Of a DNA stretch of 46,915 nucleotides, positions 6,639 to 14,901 are shown in pieces. The DNA is from Collinsella sp. (lineage in GTDB: Bacteria > Actinomycetota > Coriobacteriia > Coriobacteriales > Coriobacteriaceae), in assembly GCA_019425045.1 (NCBI GenBank), contig JAHYYI010000012.1, positions 1 through 46,915 of the forward strand, written 5' to 3'. Position 1 is the stretch's first letter. Each line of letters begins with the position of its first letter. The notes under the pieces were generated by a model. It worked only from the letters and a program-made list of their open reading frames with translations, did no database searches and was not told the origin of the DNA. A program made the translations under genes and the position numbers.

Positions 6639-7283
6639 ATGGCTCGCAAAATTACCAAGCGTCAGCAGCAAATTTACGACTTCATCAAGGAATATCAGCA
6701 GGAGAAGGGCTATCCGCCCAGTGTGCGCGAGATGGCTTCGGCTGTGGGCCTTTCCTCCCCTAGTACCGTACATGCACATCTCTCCGCACTCGAAGCGCGA
6801 GGCTTGCTCAAGCGTGACGCCACCAAGCCTCGCGCCCTCGAGCTCTTTGACGAGGACGGATCTTCCGTATCCATCTCAAAGTCCGATGAGCCCACGGCGC
6901 CTCGCGGCACCGTATCGCTGCCTCTCGTAGGCCGTGTCGCTGCAGGGATTCCTATTCTTGCCGAGCAGAATATCGAGGACACCTTTACCATCCCAACCGA
7001 GATCGCAACGGACCAGGGGTCCTTTATCCTCGAGGTCCACGGCAATTCGATGATTAACGTCGGTATCTATAACGGCGACTACATCATCGTCCGCGAGCAG
7101 AAGAGCGCCATGAATGGCGAGATTGTCGTGGCCATGATCGATGGTTCCGCAACAGTCAAAACGTTCTATAAGGAACAGGGACGCGTTCGCCTGCAGCCCG
7201 AAAACGACACTATGGAGCCTATCTATGCGACAAATCCCACAATCCTGGGCAAGGTCGTCGGCTTGATGCGCCGGCTCTCGTAA
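6639..7283 (+). CDS. lexA: LexA repressor
   Basis: 214 residues from the ATG at 6639, chosen because GAGAGGAA precedes it and MARKITKRQQQIYDF matches the LexA N-terminus; an in-frame ATG ten codons upstream lacks a ribosome site. A winged helix occupies residues 1-65, with recognition-helix text SSPSTVHAHLSALEARG. The self-cleavage site is Ala102-Gly103 (VGRVAAGIPIL), the catalytic Ser is 137 (GNSMIN) and the Lys is 174 (SATVKTF). RecA-stimulated cleavage lifts repression of SOS genes. Two SOS boxes lie upstream. The last base of its stop codon is the first base of the next gene's ATG. Confidence 0.98.
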   Translation: MARKITKRQQQIYDFIKEYQQEKGYPPSVREMASAVGLSSPSTVHAHLSALEARGLLKRDATKPRALELFDEDGSSVSISKSDEPTAPRGTVSLPLVGRVAAGIPILAEQNIEDTFTIPTEIATDQGSFILEVHGNSMINVGIYNGDYIIVREQKSAMNGEIVVAMIDGSATVKTFYKEQGRVRLQPENDTMEPIYATNPTILGKVVGLMRRLS

Positions 7284-7987
7284 TGCAAAAACGCATCACG
7301 GTCTTTGATACCATTCGCGGGTTTACCATGCTGTCGATGGCGGGATTTCATGCCTGCTACGACCTTGCCTACCTATATGGTTGGAAGATGCCCTGGTTTA
7401 CCCAGACCATCTTCCAAGACATCTGGCGCGCCAGCATCAGTTGGGTATTTTTGTTTATTGCCGGCTGGATGTGCACCCTCTCGCGCAACAACATCAAGCG
7501 TGCCGCCAAATATGCCGTTGCCACTTTAATTGTATGGGTCGCAACGACGCTCGTCTCGGTCGATGACTCGGTGAACTTCGGCATCATTTTCTGCATGGCG
7601 GCATGCACAGCCATTGTTGCACTCGCGCGCCCGGCTCTCGATAGGTTGCCGGCGGTATGGGGTATATCGATTTGCCTCATACTCTTTGCCTGTACCTGGA
7701 GCATTCCTAAAGCGGTCTACCCTATCCCCTATCTAGCTTGGCTGGGTTTCCCAAGTCCAGACTTCGTCTCCGGTGATTACTATCCGCTCATACCATTCTT
7801 ATTTATGTACCTCACAGGCTTCTTTGCCGCCCGCACGGTACAAAAAGCAAACCGTAAAGCGCCAGCATGGGCCTATGAAAATCCTATCCCGGCGCTCGCA
7901 AGCCTCGGACGCCATGCACTGCCGTTCTACCTGCTTCATCAACCGGTTATCTTGGGTGTACTGGAGCTGATTTATTCCGTTCGGTAA
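7283..7987 (+). CDS. DUF1624 / heparan-alpha-glucosaminide N-acetyltransferase-like membrane protein
   Basis: 234 residues with about seven hydrophobic helices. The opening RITVFDTIRGFTMLSMAGFHACYDLAY is typical of DUF1624 / YeiB-related integral membrane acyltransferase-like proteins, and the FYLLHQPVI near the C-terminus is another family signature. In eukaryotic HGSNAT the fold moves an acetyl group across the membrane; bacterial members have no settled substrate. It starts within the lexA stop codon (TAATG), so its translation is coupled to lexA and it should be SOS-inducible. The 3' end overlaps the convergent hflX gene by 16 bases. Family call is sound; function unknown. Confidence 0.8.
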   Translation: MQKRITVFDTIRGFTMLSMAGFHACYDLAYLYGWKMPWFTQTIFQDIWRASISWVFLFIAGWMCTLSRNNIKRAAKYAVATLIVWVATTLVSVDDSVNFGIIFCMAACTAIVALARPALDRLPAVWGISICLILFACTWSIPKAVYPIPYLAWLGFPSPDFVSGDYYPLIPFLFMYLTGFFAARTVQKANRKAPAWAYENPIPALASLGRHALPFYLLHQPVILGVLELIYSVR

Positions 7988-9261
7988 CGCTCAAGACGTG
8001 GTGCGATACGGTCCGGAAGCTTTGCCACAATACGAACGCCGTCCTCGAGGTATTCCTCGTGCAGAAGGGTTCCCTGTTCGTGCACGAGCGTGATTAACGC
8101 GCCCTCTCGATACGGGATATCGGCCGAGAGCAACACGTCCGTGGCGGCCGCTTCACGAGCGATGCGGTCGACTAAGTCATCAAGACCCTCACCCGTCTGA
8201 GCCGAGAACAGCACCGCCTCGGGATAGCGCCGGCGAAAGCTCAAGCGATCGACGCTATCGAGCAGATCAATTTTATTGAACACGGTAAGCGTCAAGCGCT
8301 CACCGGCACCGATCTCGTCAAGGACACGATCAACCGCCTCAAGCTGACGCTCGTAATCCTCATCGGAAGCATCCACAACTTTAAGAATCAAATCGGCGCC
8401 GAGCACCTCAGAAAGCGTAGATTTAAACGCGTCGACCAGGCCATGGGGCAGCTTTTGAATAAAGCCGACGGTATCGGTGATCGTCATGCCACGGCCACCG
8501 GGCAAACGGTACGAGCGCGTTGTAGGATCGAGCGTGGCAAACAGCTTATCCTGCGAAAGTACCGTGGATCCCGTCAAACGATTAAGCAACGTCGACTTGC
8601 CGGCATTGGTGTAACCAGCCAGCGCCACGCGAAACGCCGGCGATTCAATACGGCTTTTCGATTGCACATCGCGACGTTGCTCAACCTGTTTCAGTTCGCG
8701 TCGAAGCGCCGCGATCTTATTGCGAATCAGGCGACGGTCGACCTCGAGCTGGCTTTCGCCCTGGCCAAAACGCGATCCAATGCCGCCACGCGTCTGTTCC
8801 TTTGCAAGATGGCTCCACATACCTCGCAGACGAGGCAGCAGATACTGCAACTGTGCCAGCTGAACCTGTAAGCGGCCCTCACGCGTCTGGGCATGCAGGC
8901 CAAAGATATCCAAAATCAACGCCGTACGGTCAATAATCTTGACCGGTTCGCCCACGGCTTTCTCAAGATAGGACTGCTGTGAGGGCGTCAGGTCGTCGTC
9001 GAAGATAACAACATCCGCATCCATGCGATGCACCAAACCGCACAGCTCCTCGACCTTGCCGGAGCCGATAAACGATTTGGGATAGGGCTTGACTAGGCGC
9101 TGCGACAAGCGCGCCACGCATTGAGCACCAGCAGTGTGGGCCAGACGCTCAAGCTCATCGAGCGAACGGTCAAGCGGCCAGGCATTATCGCGCCACTCAA
9201 CACCAACCAAGATGGCGCGCTCGGGTTCAGGAGCCGTGGGGACCAAAGGGAAACGAGCCAT
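7972..9261 (-). CDS. hflX: GTPase HflX
   Basis: 429 residues. The N-terminal HflX domain (about 20-125) leads to a helical linker with the family signature RGGIGSRFGQGESQLEVDRR (158-177), then a TRAFAC GTPase domain with the P-loop GYTNAGKST (216-224), switch II DTVGFIQKLP and NKID. HflX splits stalled or heat-damaged 70S ribosomes. Its ATG shares its last base with the miaA stop (TAATG), so the two are translationally coupled; miaA-hflX linkage is widespread in bacteria. Its 3' end overlaps the DUF1624 gene by 16 bases tail to tail. Confidence 0.97.
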   Translation of the reverse strand: MARFPLVPTAPEPERAILVGVEWRDNAWPLDRSLDELERLAHTAGAQCVARLSQRLVKPYPKSFIGSGKVEELCGLVHRMDADVVIFDDDLTPSQQSYLEKAVGEPVKIIDRTALILDIFGLHAQTREGRLQVQLAQLQYLLPRLRGMWSHLAKEQTRGGIGSRFGQGESQLEVDRRLIRNKIAALRRELKQVEQRRDVQSKSRIESPAFRVALAGYTNAGKSTLLNRLTGSTVLSQDKLFATLDPTTRSYRLPGGRGMTITDTVGFIQKLPHGLVDAFKSTLSEVLGADLILKVVDASDEDYERQLEAVDRVLDEIGAGERLTLTVFNKIDLLDSVDRLSFRRRYPEAVLFSAQTGEGLDDLVDRIAREAAATDVLLSADIPYREGALITLVHEQGTLLHEEYLEDGVRIVAKLPDRIAPRLERYRTE

Positions 9262-10199
9262 TAGGCAGCCTCAATACGATGCAGGATATCCTCAACGACC
9301 TCATCGATCGTACATTCATCCATATCAAACCACGCGATACGGTCATCACGCTTAAACCACGAAAGCTGACGCTTGGCATAACGACGCGAACGCATCTTAA
9401 TGAGTTCGCGAGCCTCATCCATGCTCATCACGCCATTGAAAGCATCGATGATCTCTTTATAGCCAATTGCCTGCATCGACGTCAGGGCATCACCCAGCCC
9501 CTGGCCCATAAGACCGCGGACCTCATCGACAAGACCCTGCTCAAACATCAGATCGACGCGCAGGTTAATGCGCTCGTAGAGCACCTCGCGATTACGCGTC
9601 AGACCAAACCATAGGGCATGATAATGCTCGTGCGGAACACTAAACTGCGACTTTTGCTGCGCATAGGAGACGCCATCATCATGCATCTCAAGCGCGCGAA
9701 TCACACGCCGCACGTTATGGGGATGAATAACAGCAGCCGATTCTGGATCGCGCTCGGCAAGCAGGGCATGCAGCTCTTCCTCGCCAATACGCTCGAAAAG
9801 CTCCTGATAGCCCGCACGGCGATCGTCCTCAAGTTCACCCGAGGGAAAGTCCATCTCATCGAGGGCAGCCTTGAGATACAGCCCCGTACCTCCGCAAAAA
9901 ACCGGCAGGCAACCCGAACCAAGGAGACGTTCAACATGCGCGCGAGCGTCAGCCTGATAAAGCGCAGCAGAATATGCCACACCCGGCTCTACAATGTCGA
10001 CGAGACGCAGCGGCACCGTGCACTCATCGGGCGCCATCTTTGCGGTACCGATGTCCATGCCGCGATAGATTTGCATCGCATCGCACGACAGCACTTCGGA
10101 CGAAAGACGAGCTGCCAAACGGTCGGCAACATCACTCTTACCAACCGCCGTCGGACCGACGATCGCAACGGCGGAAAGACCTGCCCCAGGAGAAGCCAT
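9261..10199 (-). CDS. miaA: tRNA dimethylallyltransferase
   Basis: 312 residues. It has the P-loop GPTAVGKSD (15-23), SCDAMQIYRGMDIGTAK that binds the substrate tRNA region, and the catalytic GGTGLYLKA. MiaA adds a dimethylallyl group to N6 of A37 in tRNAs reading UNN codons; MiaB, encoded immediately upstream, then adds the 2-methylthio group. The start overlaps the miaB stop by one base, placing both steps of the ms2i6A pathway in one coupled operon with hflX. Confidence 0.97.
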   Translation of the reverse strand: MASPGAGLSAVAIVGPTAVGKSDVADRLAARLSSEVLSCDAMQIYRGMDIGTAKMAPDECTVPLRLVDIVEPGVAYSAALYQADARAHVERLLGSGCLPVFCGGTGLYLKAALDEMDFPSGELEDDRRAGYQELFERIGEEELHALLAERDPESAAVIHPHNVRRVIRALEMHDDGVSYAQQKSQFSVPHEHYHALWFGLTRNREVLYERINLRVDLMFEQGLVDEVRGLMGQGLGDALTSMQAIGYKEIIDAFNGVMSMDEARELIKMRSRRYAKRQLSWFKRDDRIAWFDMDECTIDEVVEDILHRIEAA

Positions 10200-11569
10200 T
10201 AGCGCGGCTCGCCCACAACGGAGCCGGACAAATACCAGGTCTTGGCAACGTCAACGTCAACATCAACGATCTTGCCAACAAGCTGATCGATGCTGTAACC
10301 CTCGGGGATAGGAGCATGCACGGTCTGATTCTTGGGACTCTTGCCCAGCAGGACCGCGTCGTTCTTTTTACTCGTTCCCTCAATGAGCGCCGGAACCACA
10401 GTATGAAGCTCGCCCTGGTTATACTCGTGTGCCGTGGTCTCGATAACCTTAACCAGGCGGTTGAAACGCTCAAGAATAACCTCATGCGGCGTAGGATCGT
10501 CAATTTCGGCGGCCGGAGTACCGGCGCGCTTGGAATAGATGAAGGTATAGGCCTGAGCATAGCGGACCGTCTCGGCAAGTGAGAGCGTCTGCTCAAAGTC
10601 TTCTTCAGTCTCGCCCGGGAAGCCAACGATAATGTCGGTCGAGAGCGCGATATCGGGCATGCGGTTGCGAATGCGATCGACCAGGCCCAGATAGTCCTCG
10701 CGTGTATAACGACGATTCATCTCTTTGAGGATCCGCGTCGAACCTGACTGGACGGCCAGGTGCAGTTGCGGCATAACGGCAGATGTCTCGGCCATGGCGT
10801 CGATGGTCTCGGGCAGCAGATCCTTGGGATGCGAAGACGTAAAGAAGATACGCTCCACGCCCGTATCGCCCACGGCACGCAGCAGATCGGCAAAACGCGG
10901 CTTGCCAAACAGATCGCGACCATATGAATTAACGTTTTGGCCCAACAGCGTAATCTCACGCACGCCCTGGCGCACCAAACCGGTCACCTCGTCGACAATC
11001 TCCTCGAAGGGGCGGCTCTTTTCGCGACCGCGCACGTACGGCACGATGCAATAGGTGCAAAAATTATTGCAGCCCGTCATGATGGGCACCCAAGCGTGAT
11101 ACTGAGTCTCGCGATGCCACGGCATGCTCATGGCGTCCGTATCCTCATGCTCATTGGTGCGGATATGACGCTTGCCATCAAGGAACGCCTCGGCAATGAG
11201 CTCGGCCACATGCGCGATGGAATGCGTGCCAAAGATGACATTGACGTTATCGACGTTGGTGAGCAGGCCCTCGCCATCGCGCTGCGCGATGCAGCCACCA
11301 ACGGCAACCACGCGCTTGCCAGAAGGCGAAGGCGGCAGGCTTTTGCAGGAATTGCACTGACCGTACAGGCGAGTATCGGCGGCCTCGCGCACGCAGCACG
11401 TCATGAAGACAACGATATCGGCATGCGCGGGATCGAGCGCCATGAGGCAGCTATACGAATCAAGCAGACCGCTCACGCGCTCGGAATCGTGCTGATTCAT
11501 CTGGCAGCCAAAGGTGCGGATAAAGTAGGTTTTACCGGCAAGAATATCGCGTACGGAACGCTGGTCCAT
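10199..11569 (-). CDS. miaB: tRNA-2-methylthio-N6-dimethylallyladenosine synthase
   Basis: About 456 residues. The N-terminal MTTase domain has cluster cysteines C22, C58 and C93; the radical-SAM motif CNNFCTYC (C167, C171, C174) follows, and a TRAM domain ends the protein. It methylthiolates i6A37 made by MiaA. I chose the ATG at 11567-11569 (MDQRSV) because AGGA lies nine bases upstream; an ATG two codons earlier (11575) is only three bases from the same AGGA but is possible. It is one of three methylthiotransferase genes in the window (with rimO and mtaB). Confidence 0.95.
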   Translation of the reverse strand: MDQRSVRDILAGKTYFIRTFGCQMNQHDSERVSGLLDSYSCLMALDPAHADIVVFMTCCVREAADTRLYGQCNSCKSLPPSPSGKRVVAVGGCIAQRDGEGLLTNVDNVNVIFGTHSIAHVAELIAEAFLDGKRHIRTNEHEDTDAMSMPWHRETQYHAWVPIMTGCNNFCTYCIVPYVRGREKSRPFEEIVDEVTGLVRQGVREITLLGQNVNSYGRDLFGKPRFADLLRAVGDTGVERIFFTSSHPKDLLPETIDAMAETSAVMPQLHLAVQSGSTRILKEMNRRYTREDYLGLVDRIRNRMPDIALSTDIIVGFPGETEEDFEQTLSLAETVRYAQAYTFIYSKRAGTPAAEIDDPTPHEVILERFNRLVKVIETTAHEYNQGELHTVVPALIEGTSKKNDAVLLGKSPKNQTVHAPIPEGYSIDQLVGKIVDVDVDVAKTWYLSGSVVGEPR

Positions 11570-11614
11570 GTGCATAAGTCCTAACGATGGGGAGCGAAAC
11601 AAAGCAAGCAGAAG

Positions 11615-11932
11615 CTATGCCACAGGCTTAACATCATCAATGACGACGTTATCCATAGCAGCTCGATTGATCTGGTGAACGTAGATAGAAAGGCGGATGG
11701 CCGTGCGCGACTCCCCGTTAATGAGGATGTCGGAGAACACGGGCGCGCAGGAAATATCAAAACCGGTTGGAATCAAAAAACCGCGCGCGATAGCAACGGC
11801 CTTAATGGCCTGGTTGACGGCACCGGCGCCGACACACTGGATGTTGACGGGTACACCATCCTTGACCATGCCGGCGATGGCGCCGGCAACGGACGCGGGC
11901 GATGATTTGCTTGATACCTTCAGGCAATCCAT
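11615..11932 (-). CDS. spoVS: SpoVS family protein with a C-terminal extension
   Basis: 105 residues from the ATG at 11930-11932, which has AGGAG eight bases upstream; the open frame upstream of this lacks homology. Residues 1-85 are clearly SpoVS: LKVSSKSSPASVAGAIAG, VGAGAVNQAIKAVAIARGF and ILINGESRTAIRL. SpoVS folds like Alba and probably binds nucleic acid; in Bacillus it is needed for spore coat assembly, but it also occurs in non-sporulating bacteria. The tail of about 20 residues (after LSIYVHQIN) is longer than the 86-residue Bacillus form. The rny - (gene) - spoVS order is as in Bacillus. Its role here is unknown. Confidence 0.92.
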   Translation of the reverse strand: MDCLKVSSKSSPASVAGAIAGMVKDGVPVNIQCVGAGAVNQAIKAVAIARGFLIPTGFDISCAPVFSDILINGESRTAIRLSIYVHQINRAAMDNVVIDDVKPVA

Positions 11933-11982
11933 GAAGAAACTCCTGCATTTAAAAGTACGTTTTAACTGCAATAACTGTATCG

Positions 11983-12000
11983 TACCGAGTGGACTCGGTA
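11983..12000 (-). other. Small hairpin between the GHKL ATPase gene and spoVS
   Basis: TACCGAG (11983-11989) and CTCGGTA (11994-12000) form a perfect 7-bp stem with a 4-base loop in the 74-base gap. There is no U-tract, so it is more likely an mRNA processing or stability element than a terminator. Confidence 0.45.
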
Positions 12001-12006
12001 AAGGCA

Positions 12007-13092
12007 CTATTCCTCTTTGGCAAGATCAAAGGTCACGGTGATTCGATCACGCGAAACGCGAATCTTTGGGTCGCCGCAAAGGTTGAGATAGTACCGGGCA
12101 GCAAGGTCATTAAAATCGCGCTCCACAGCACGCGAAAACTGTGCCATGTCATCCTTAGCAATACGTAGCCCGCGACGATCCTTCGCGAGATCGACAGGAG
12201 CCGGCGCATGCGAGGACGAGTCGCGCTCGCGCAGCAGACGCGCGGTCACACCGCGAACAGGCTTAATCTGCCCTGCCAAAATGCGATGGGCCGTGCGCTC
12301 GGACATCTCAAGACCCAAACCCGAACAGATACGGATAAAGTCCTCGGCATCAGAAGCAAGGCCTAAACGATCGACAACCGGAAGCTCGCTCTCGTCATCA
12401 ATGAACAGGAGACGAGACGTATCAAGCCGGCTTGACGCCTGAGCATAAAGGGTCGCGGCAATCTCGGACGGAGAACCAAGATAGACATCGCAACCACGCA
12501 ACTCCTCGAGCGCAAACTCACAAGCAGCGCGAATAATATTATGCGGACCGCGAGCACAGACATAACGTCCGTCCTCATCCTTGACGGCCTGGGGCCAGCT
12601 GGACTGATCGGCACGCTCACTGAGGCGGTCGGCCGCGACGCTCACCTTAAAGGCTGAACCAAGATCGACGCCGGACGTGACCACACGGGCCTCATCGGTG
12701 TTCTGCTTGATCGAAAACAATGCCATGCCACGACCGTGAACGCCCCAACGGTCCATCTTCATGCTCTCGAGCTTGGAGGTAACGCGGGCATCAAAGATTC
12801 GCTCTTGCATATCCTGCGGAACGCCCGAACCGTTATCCAGAAAGACAAGCGTGCGGACGCCGTCTTCCTTGGTCGTGGCGAGATAGACCTTGTCGGCGCC
12901 GGCATCGCGAGCATTACGGAGCATTTCGATGACGATATCCTCGACATGCTGAATGTCGTGCTTTGCCTGGCGCCGCTCGGCCTCCGAAACGCGGAGGCGG
13001 ACATACCCCTCGCCAAGGTTCTCCTCGACGCGAAGGTTGCCCTCCCCCGACATCGACGCGATAAATGAGATGAGCTCGTTCGCGTCGCTCAT
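12007..13092 (-). CDS. GHKL-superfamily ATP-binding protein
   Basis: 361 residues. The N-terminal half carries the GHKL ATP-binding Bergerat fold: N-box EDIVIEMLRNARDAGADKV (51-69, with the Glu and Asn that bind Mg-ATP), G1 box LDNGSGV (85-91) and a glycine-rich lid WGVHGRGMALFSIKQ (116-130). There is no DHp or receiver domain, so it is not a normal histidine kinase; the layout is nearer to MutL/Hsp90/topoisomerase-VI-like ATPases. The C-terminal half (about 175-361) matches nothing I can name. It starts one base after the rny stop and precedes spoVS, the slot that the phosphodiesterase gene ymdB holds in Bacillus. A role linked to RNase Y or SpoVS is inference from position only. Confidence 0.75.
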   Translation of the reverse strand: MSDANELISFIASMSGEGNLRVEENLGEGYVRLRVSEAERRQAKHDIQHVEDIVIEMLRNARDAGADKVYLATTKEDGVRTLVFLDNGSGVPQDMQERIFDARVTSKLESMKMDRWGVHGRGMALFSIKQNTDEARVVTSGVDLGSAFKVSVAADRLSERADQSSWPQAVKDEDGRYVCARGPHNIIRAACEFALEELRGCDVYLGSPSEIAATLYAQASSRLDTSRLLFIDDESELPVVDRLGLASDAEDFIRICSGLGLEMSERTAHRILAGQIKPVRGVTARLLRERDSSSHAPAPVDLAKDRRGLRIAKDDMAQFSRAVERDFNDLAARYYLNLCGDPKIRVSRDRITVTFDLAKEE

Positions 13093-13093
13093 G

Positions 13094-14644
13094 TTATTTA
13101 GCGATATCGACAGCGCGGCTCTCGCGAATCACGACAACGCGCACCTGACCGGGATACTCCATCTCTTCCTCGATCTGATGGGCGATATCGTGAGCCAGAA
13201 CCGTGGACTGGGCATCGGAAATCTTGTCCGGCTGGACCATGACGTGGACCTCGCGACCGGCCTGCATGGCATAGGTACGTTCGACGCCGTCATGGGAGTT
13301 GGCGATCTCCTCGAGCTTCTCAAGACGCTTGATGTAGTTCTCGGCAGACTCGCGACGGGCACCGGGGCGAGAGGCAGAGACAGCATCAGCGGCCTGCACC
13401 AGGACATCGAGTACCGTGTTGGGGTCGACATCGGCATGGTGAGCCTCAATAGCGTGGACGATAACGGGCTTCTCGCCATAACGGCGGGCAAGCTCGGCGC
13501 CGATGACGGCATGCGGGCCCTCGACGTCGTGGTCGATTGCCTTGCCCAGGTCATGAAGCAGGCCGGCGCGCTTGGCGGTCACAACGTCCAGGCCAAGCTC
13601 GGAAGCCATCACGCCGCACAGATCAGAGACCTCGAGGGAATGCTGAAGCACGTTCTGACCAAACGAGGTACGGTAGCGCAGGGCACCAAGGGTCTTGACG
13701 ATCTCGGGGTGCAGATCGTGGATGCCGGTATCGAAGGCAGCCTGCTCGCCAGCCTCGCGCACGCGCTGCTGAACCAGGTCGGCGGCCTTGTGATACATCT
13801 CCTCGATACGGGCAGGGTGAATGCGGCCGTCGGCGATGAGGTTCTCGAGGGCGACACGGGCGGTCTCACGACGGACCGGGTCGAAGCTCGAAAGAACGAC
13901 TGTCTCGGGCGTGTCGTCGATCACGAGGTTGACGCCGGAAACCTGCTCGAAGGTCCGGATGTTGCGACCCTCGCGACCGATGATACGGCCTTTGAGGTCA
14001 TCAGAGGGAATGTGCACGGAGGTAACGGTGACCTCGGCAGTGTGATCGGCAGCGCAGCGCTGAATCGCCAGAGACAGAATCTCCTGGGCGGTCTTGTGGC
14101 ACTCGGCGCGAACCTGCTGCTCGGACTCGCGAATGATCGTGGCGGCCTCGTGGGTGACCTCGCCGCGAACCTTATCAAGGAGCTCCTTGTGCGCGTCCTC
14201 GCGGGTAAGGTCGGCGATACGCTCGAGCTCGGAGGTCTGCTTTGCGCAGAGCTCCTCGAGCTCACGGGAGCGCTTCTCGACCTGACCGGCCTGGCTGGAC
14301 AGCTGATGCTCGCGCTTGTCGAGAGCGTCGTTGCGGCGATCGAGAGATTCCTCGCGCTGCATCACGCGGTTCTCGAGCGTACGAATCTCGTTCTTACGCT
14401 GCTTGTCCTCGGCCTCAGCGGCCTGCTTGTTCTTGATGATCTCCTCTTTAGCCTCGAGCAGAGCCTCTTTTTTGAGGGTCTCGGCCTGACGCTTAGCATC
14501 ACCGATCAGGGACTCAGCCTGTGCGTGTGCCGACTGGATTTTTTCGTCGGCCTCGTGAAGACTACCCTGCTTGGCGGTGCGCATGTAGGCAATGGCGGCG
14601 ATGGCACCCAAAACGATGCCAACGAGCGCTGCGATGATAGGCAT
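13094..14644 (-). CDS. rny: Ribonuclease Y
   Basis: About 516 residues from the ATG at 14642-14644; AAAAGGAG stands five bases upstream, whereas the in-frame GTG two codons earlier overlaps that site. The layout is a single N-terminal membrane anchor (about 3-21), a long charged coiled coil (25-200), a KH domain with the GREGRNIRTFE loop, and an HD domain with HDLGKAIDHD. RNase Y is the membrane-bound endonuclease that begins mRNA decay in many Gram-positives. It has its own promoter (14811-14839) and a leader of roughly 160 bases. The genes behind it are the GHKL ATPase and spoVS. Confidence 0.97.
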   Translation of the reverse strand: MPIIAALVGIVLGAIAAIAYMRTAKQGSLHEADEKIQSAHAQAESLIGDAKRQAETLKKEALLEAKEEIIKNKQAAEAEDKQRKNEIRTLENRVMQREESLDRRNDALDKREHQLSSQAGQVEKRSRELEELCAKQTSELERIADLTREDAHKELLDKVRGEVTHEAATIIRESEQQVRAECHKTAQEILSLAIQRCAADHTAEVTVTSVHIPSDDLKGRIIGREGRNIRTFEQVSGVNLVIDDTPETVVLSSFDPVRRETARVALENLIADGRIHPARIEEMYHKAADLVQQRVREAGEQAAFDTGIHDLHPEIVKTLGALRYRTSFGQNVLQHSLEVSDLCGVMASELGLDVVTAKRAGLLHDLGKAIDHDVEGPHAVIGAELARRYGEKPVIVHAIEAHHADVDPNTVLDVLVQAADAVSASRPGARRESAENYIKRLEKLEEIANSHDGVERTYAMQAGREVHVMVQPDKISDAQSTVLAHDIAHQIEEEMEYPGQVRVVVIRESRAVDIAK

Positions 14645-14679
14645 GCTCACTCCTTTTTATGGATTCGTTACACAACAAA

Positions 14680-14781
14680 GCGAACCGTCCTTACGAACGG
14701 CTCGCGACATTTGAGTAATATGGGCGCAGCTTATGCGGGTCGGATACAGATAAACATATAAACAAACTCATCACAGATGAG
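14680..14781 (-). other. Structured 5' leader of rny
   Basis: Between promoter and start codon the transcript can form a 9-bp stem (14680-14688 with 14697-14705, one G-U pair) and a 6-bp stem CTCATC/GATGAG (14767-14772 with 14776-14781). They may affect rny message stability. Confidence 0.4.
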
Positions 14782-14810
14782 CACATATCACAAAGCAAAT
14801 GACAGTGTTT

Positions 14811-14839
14811 ATCGTACGTTGAACCACAACAACTGTCAA
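14811..14839 (-). promoter_or_regulatory. Promoter of rny
   Basis: Minus-strand TTGACA (14834-14839), exactly 17 bases, TACGAT (14811-14816). This is a near-consensus housekeeping promoter just downstream of the recX terminator. Confidence 0.85.
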
Positions 14840-14844
14840 ATAAA

Positions 14845-14887
14845 TGGCCCCAGCACGGCGGCTAAAACGCGGTGAACGGCAGGGCCA
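14845..14887 (-). terminator. Probable terminator after recX
   Basis: TGGCCC (14845-14850) pairs with GGGCCA (14882-14887), with partial pairing inside; on the minus strand TTTATTT follows. The stem is imperfect. Confidence 0.5.
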
Positions 14888-14901
14888 CAAAACGCATACG
14901 C

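Noticed and set aside
12953..14761. 602-codon plus-strand frame opposite rny
   Set aside because: Shadow frame with Leu/Gly/Asp bias; RNase Y KH and HD motifs are on the other strand.
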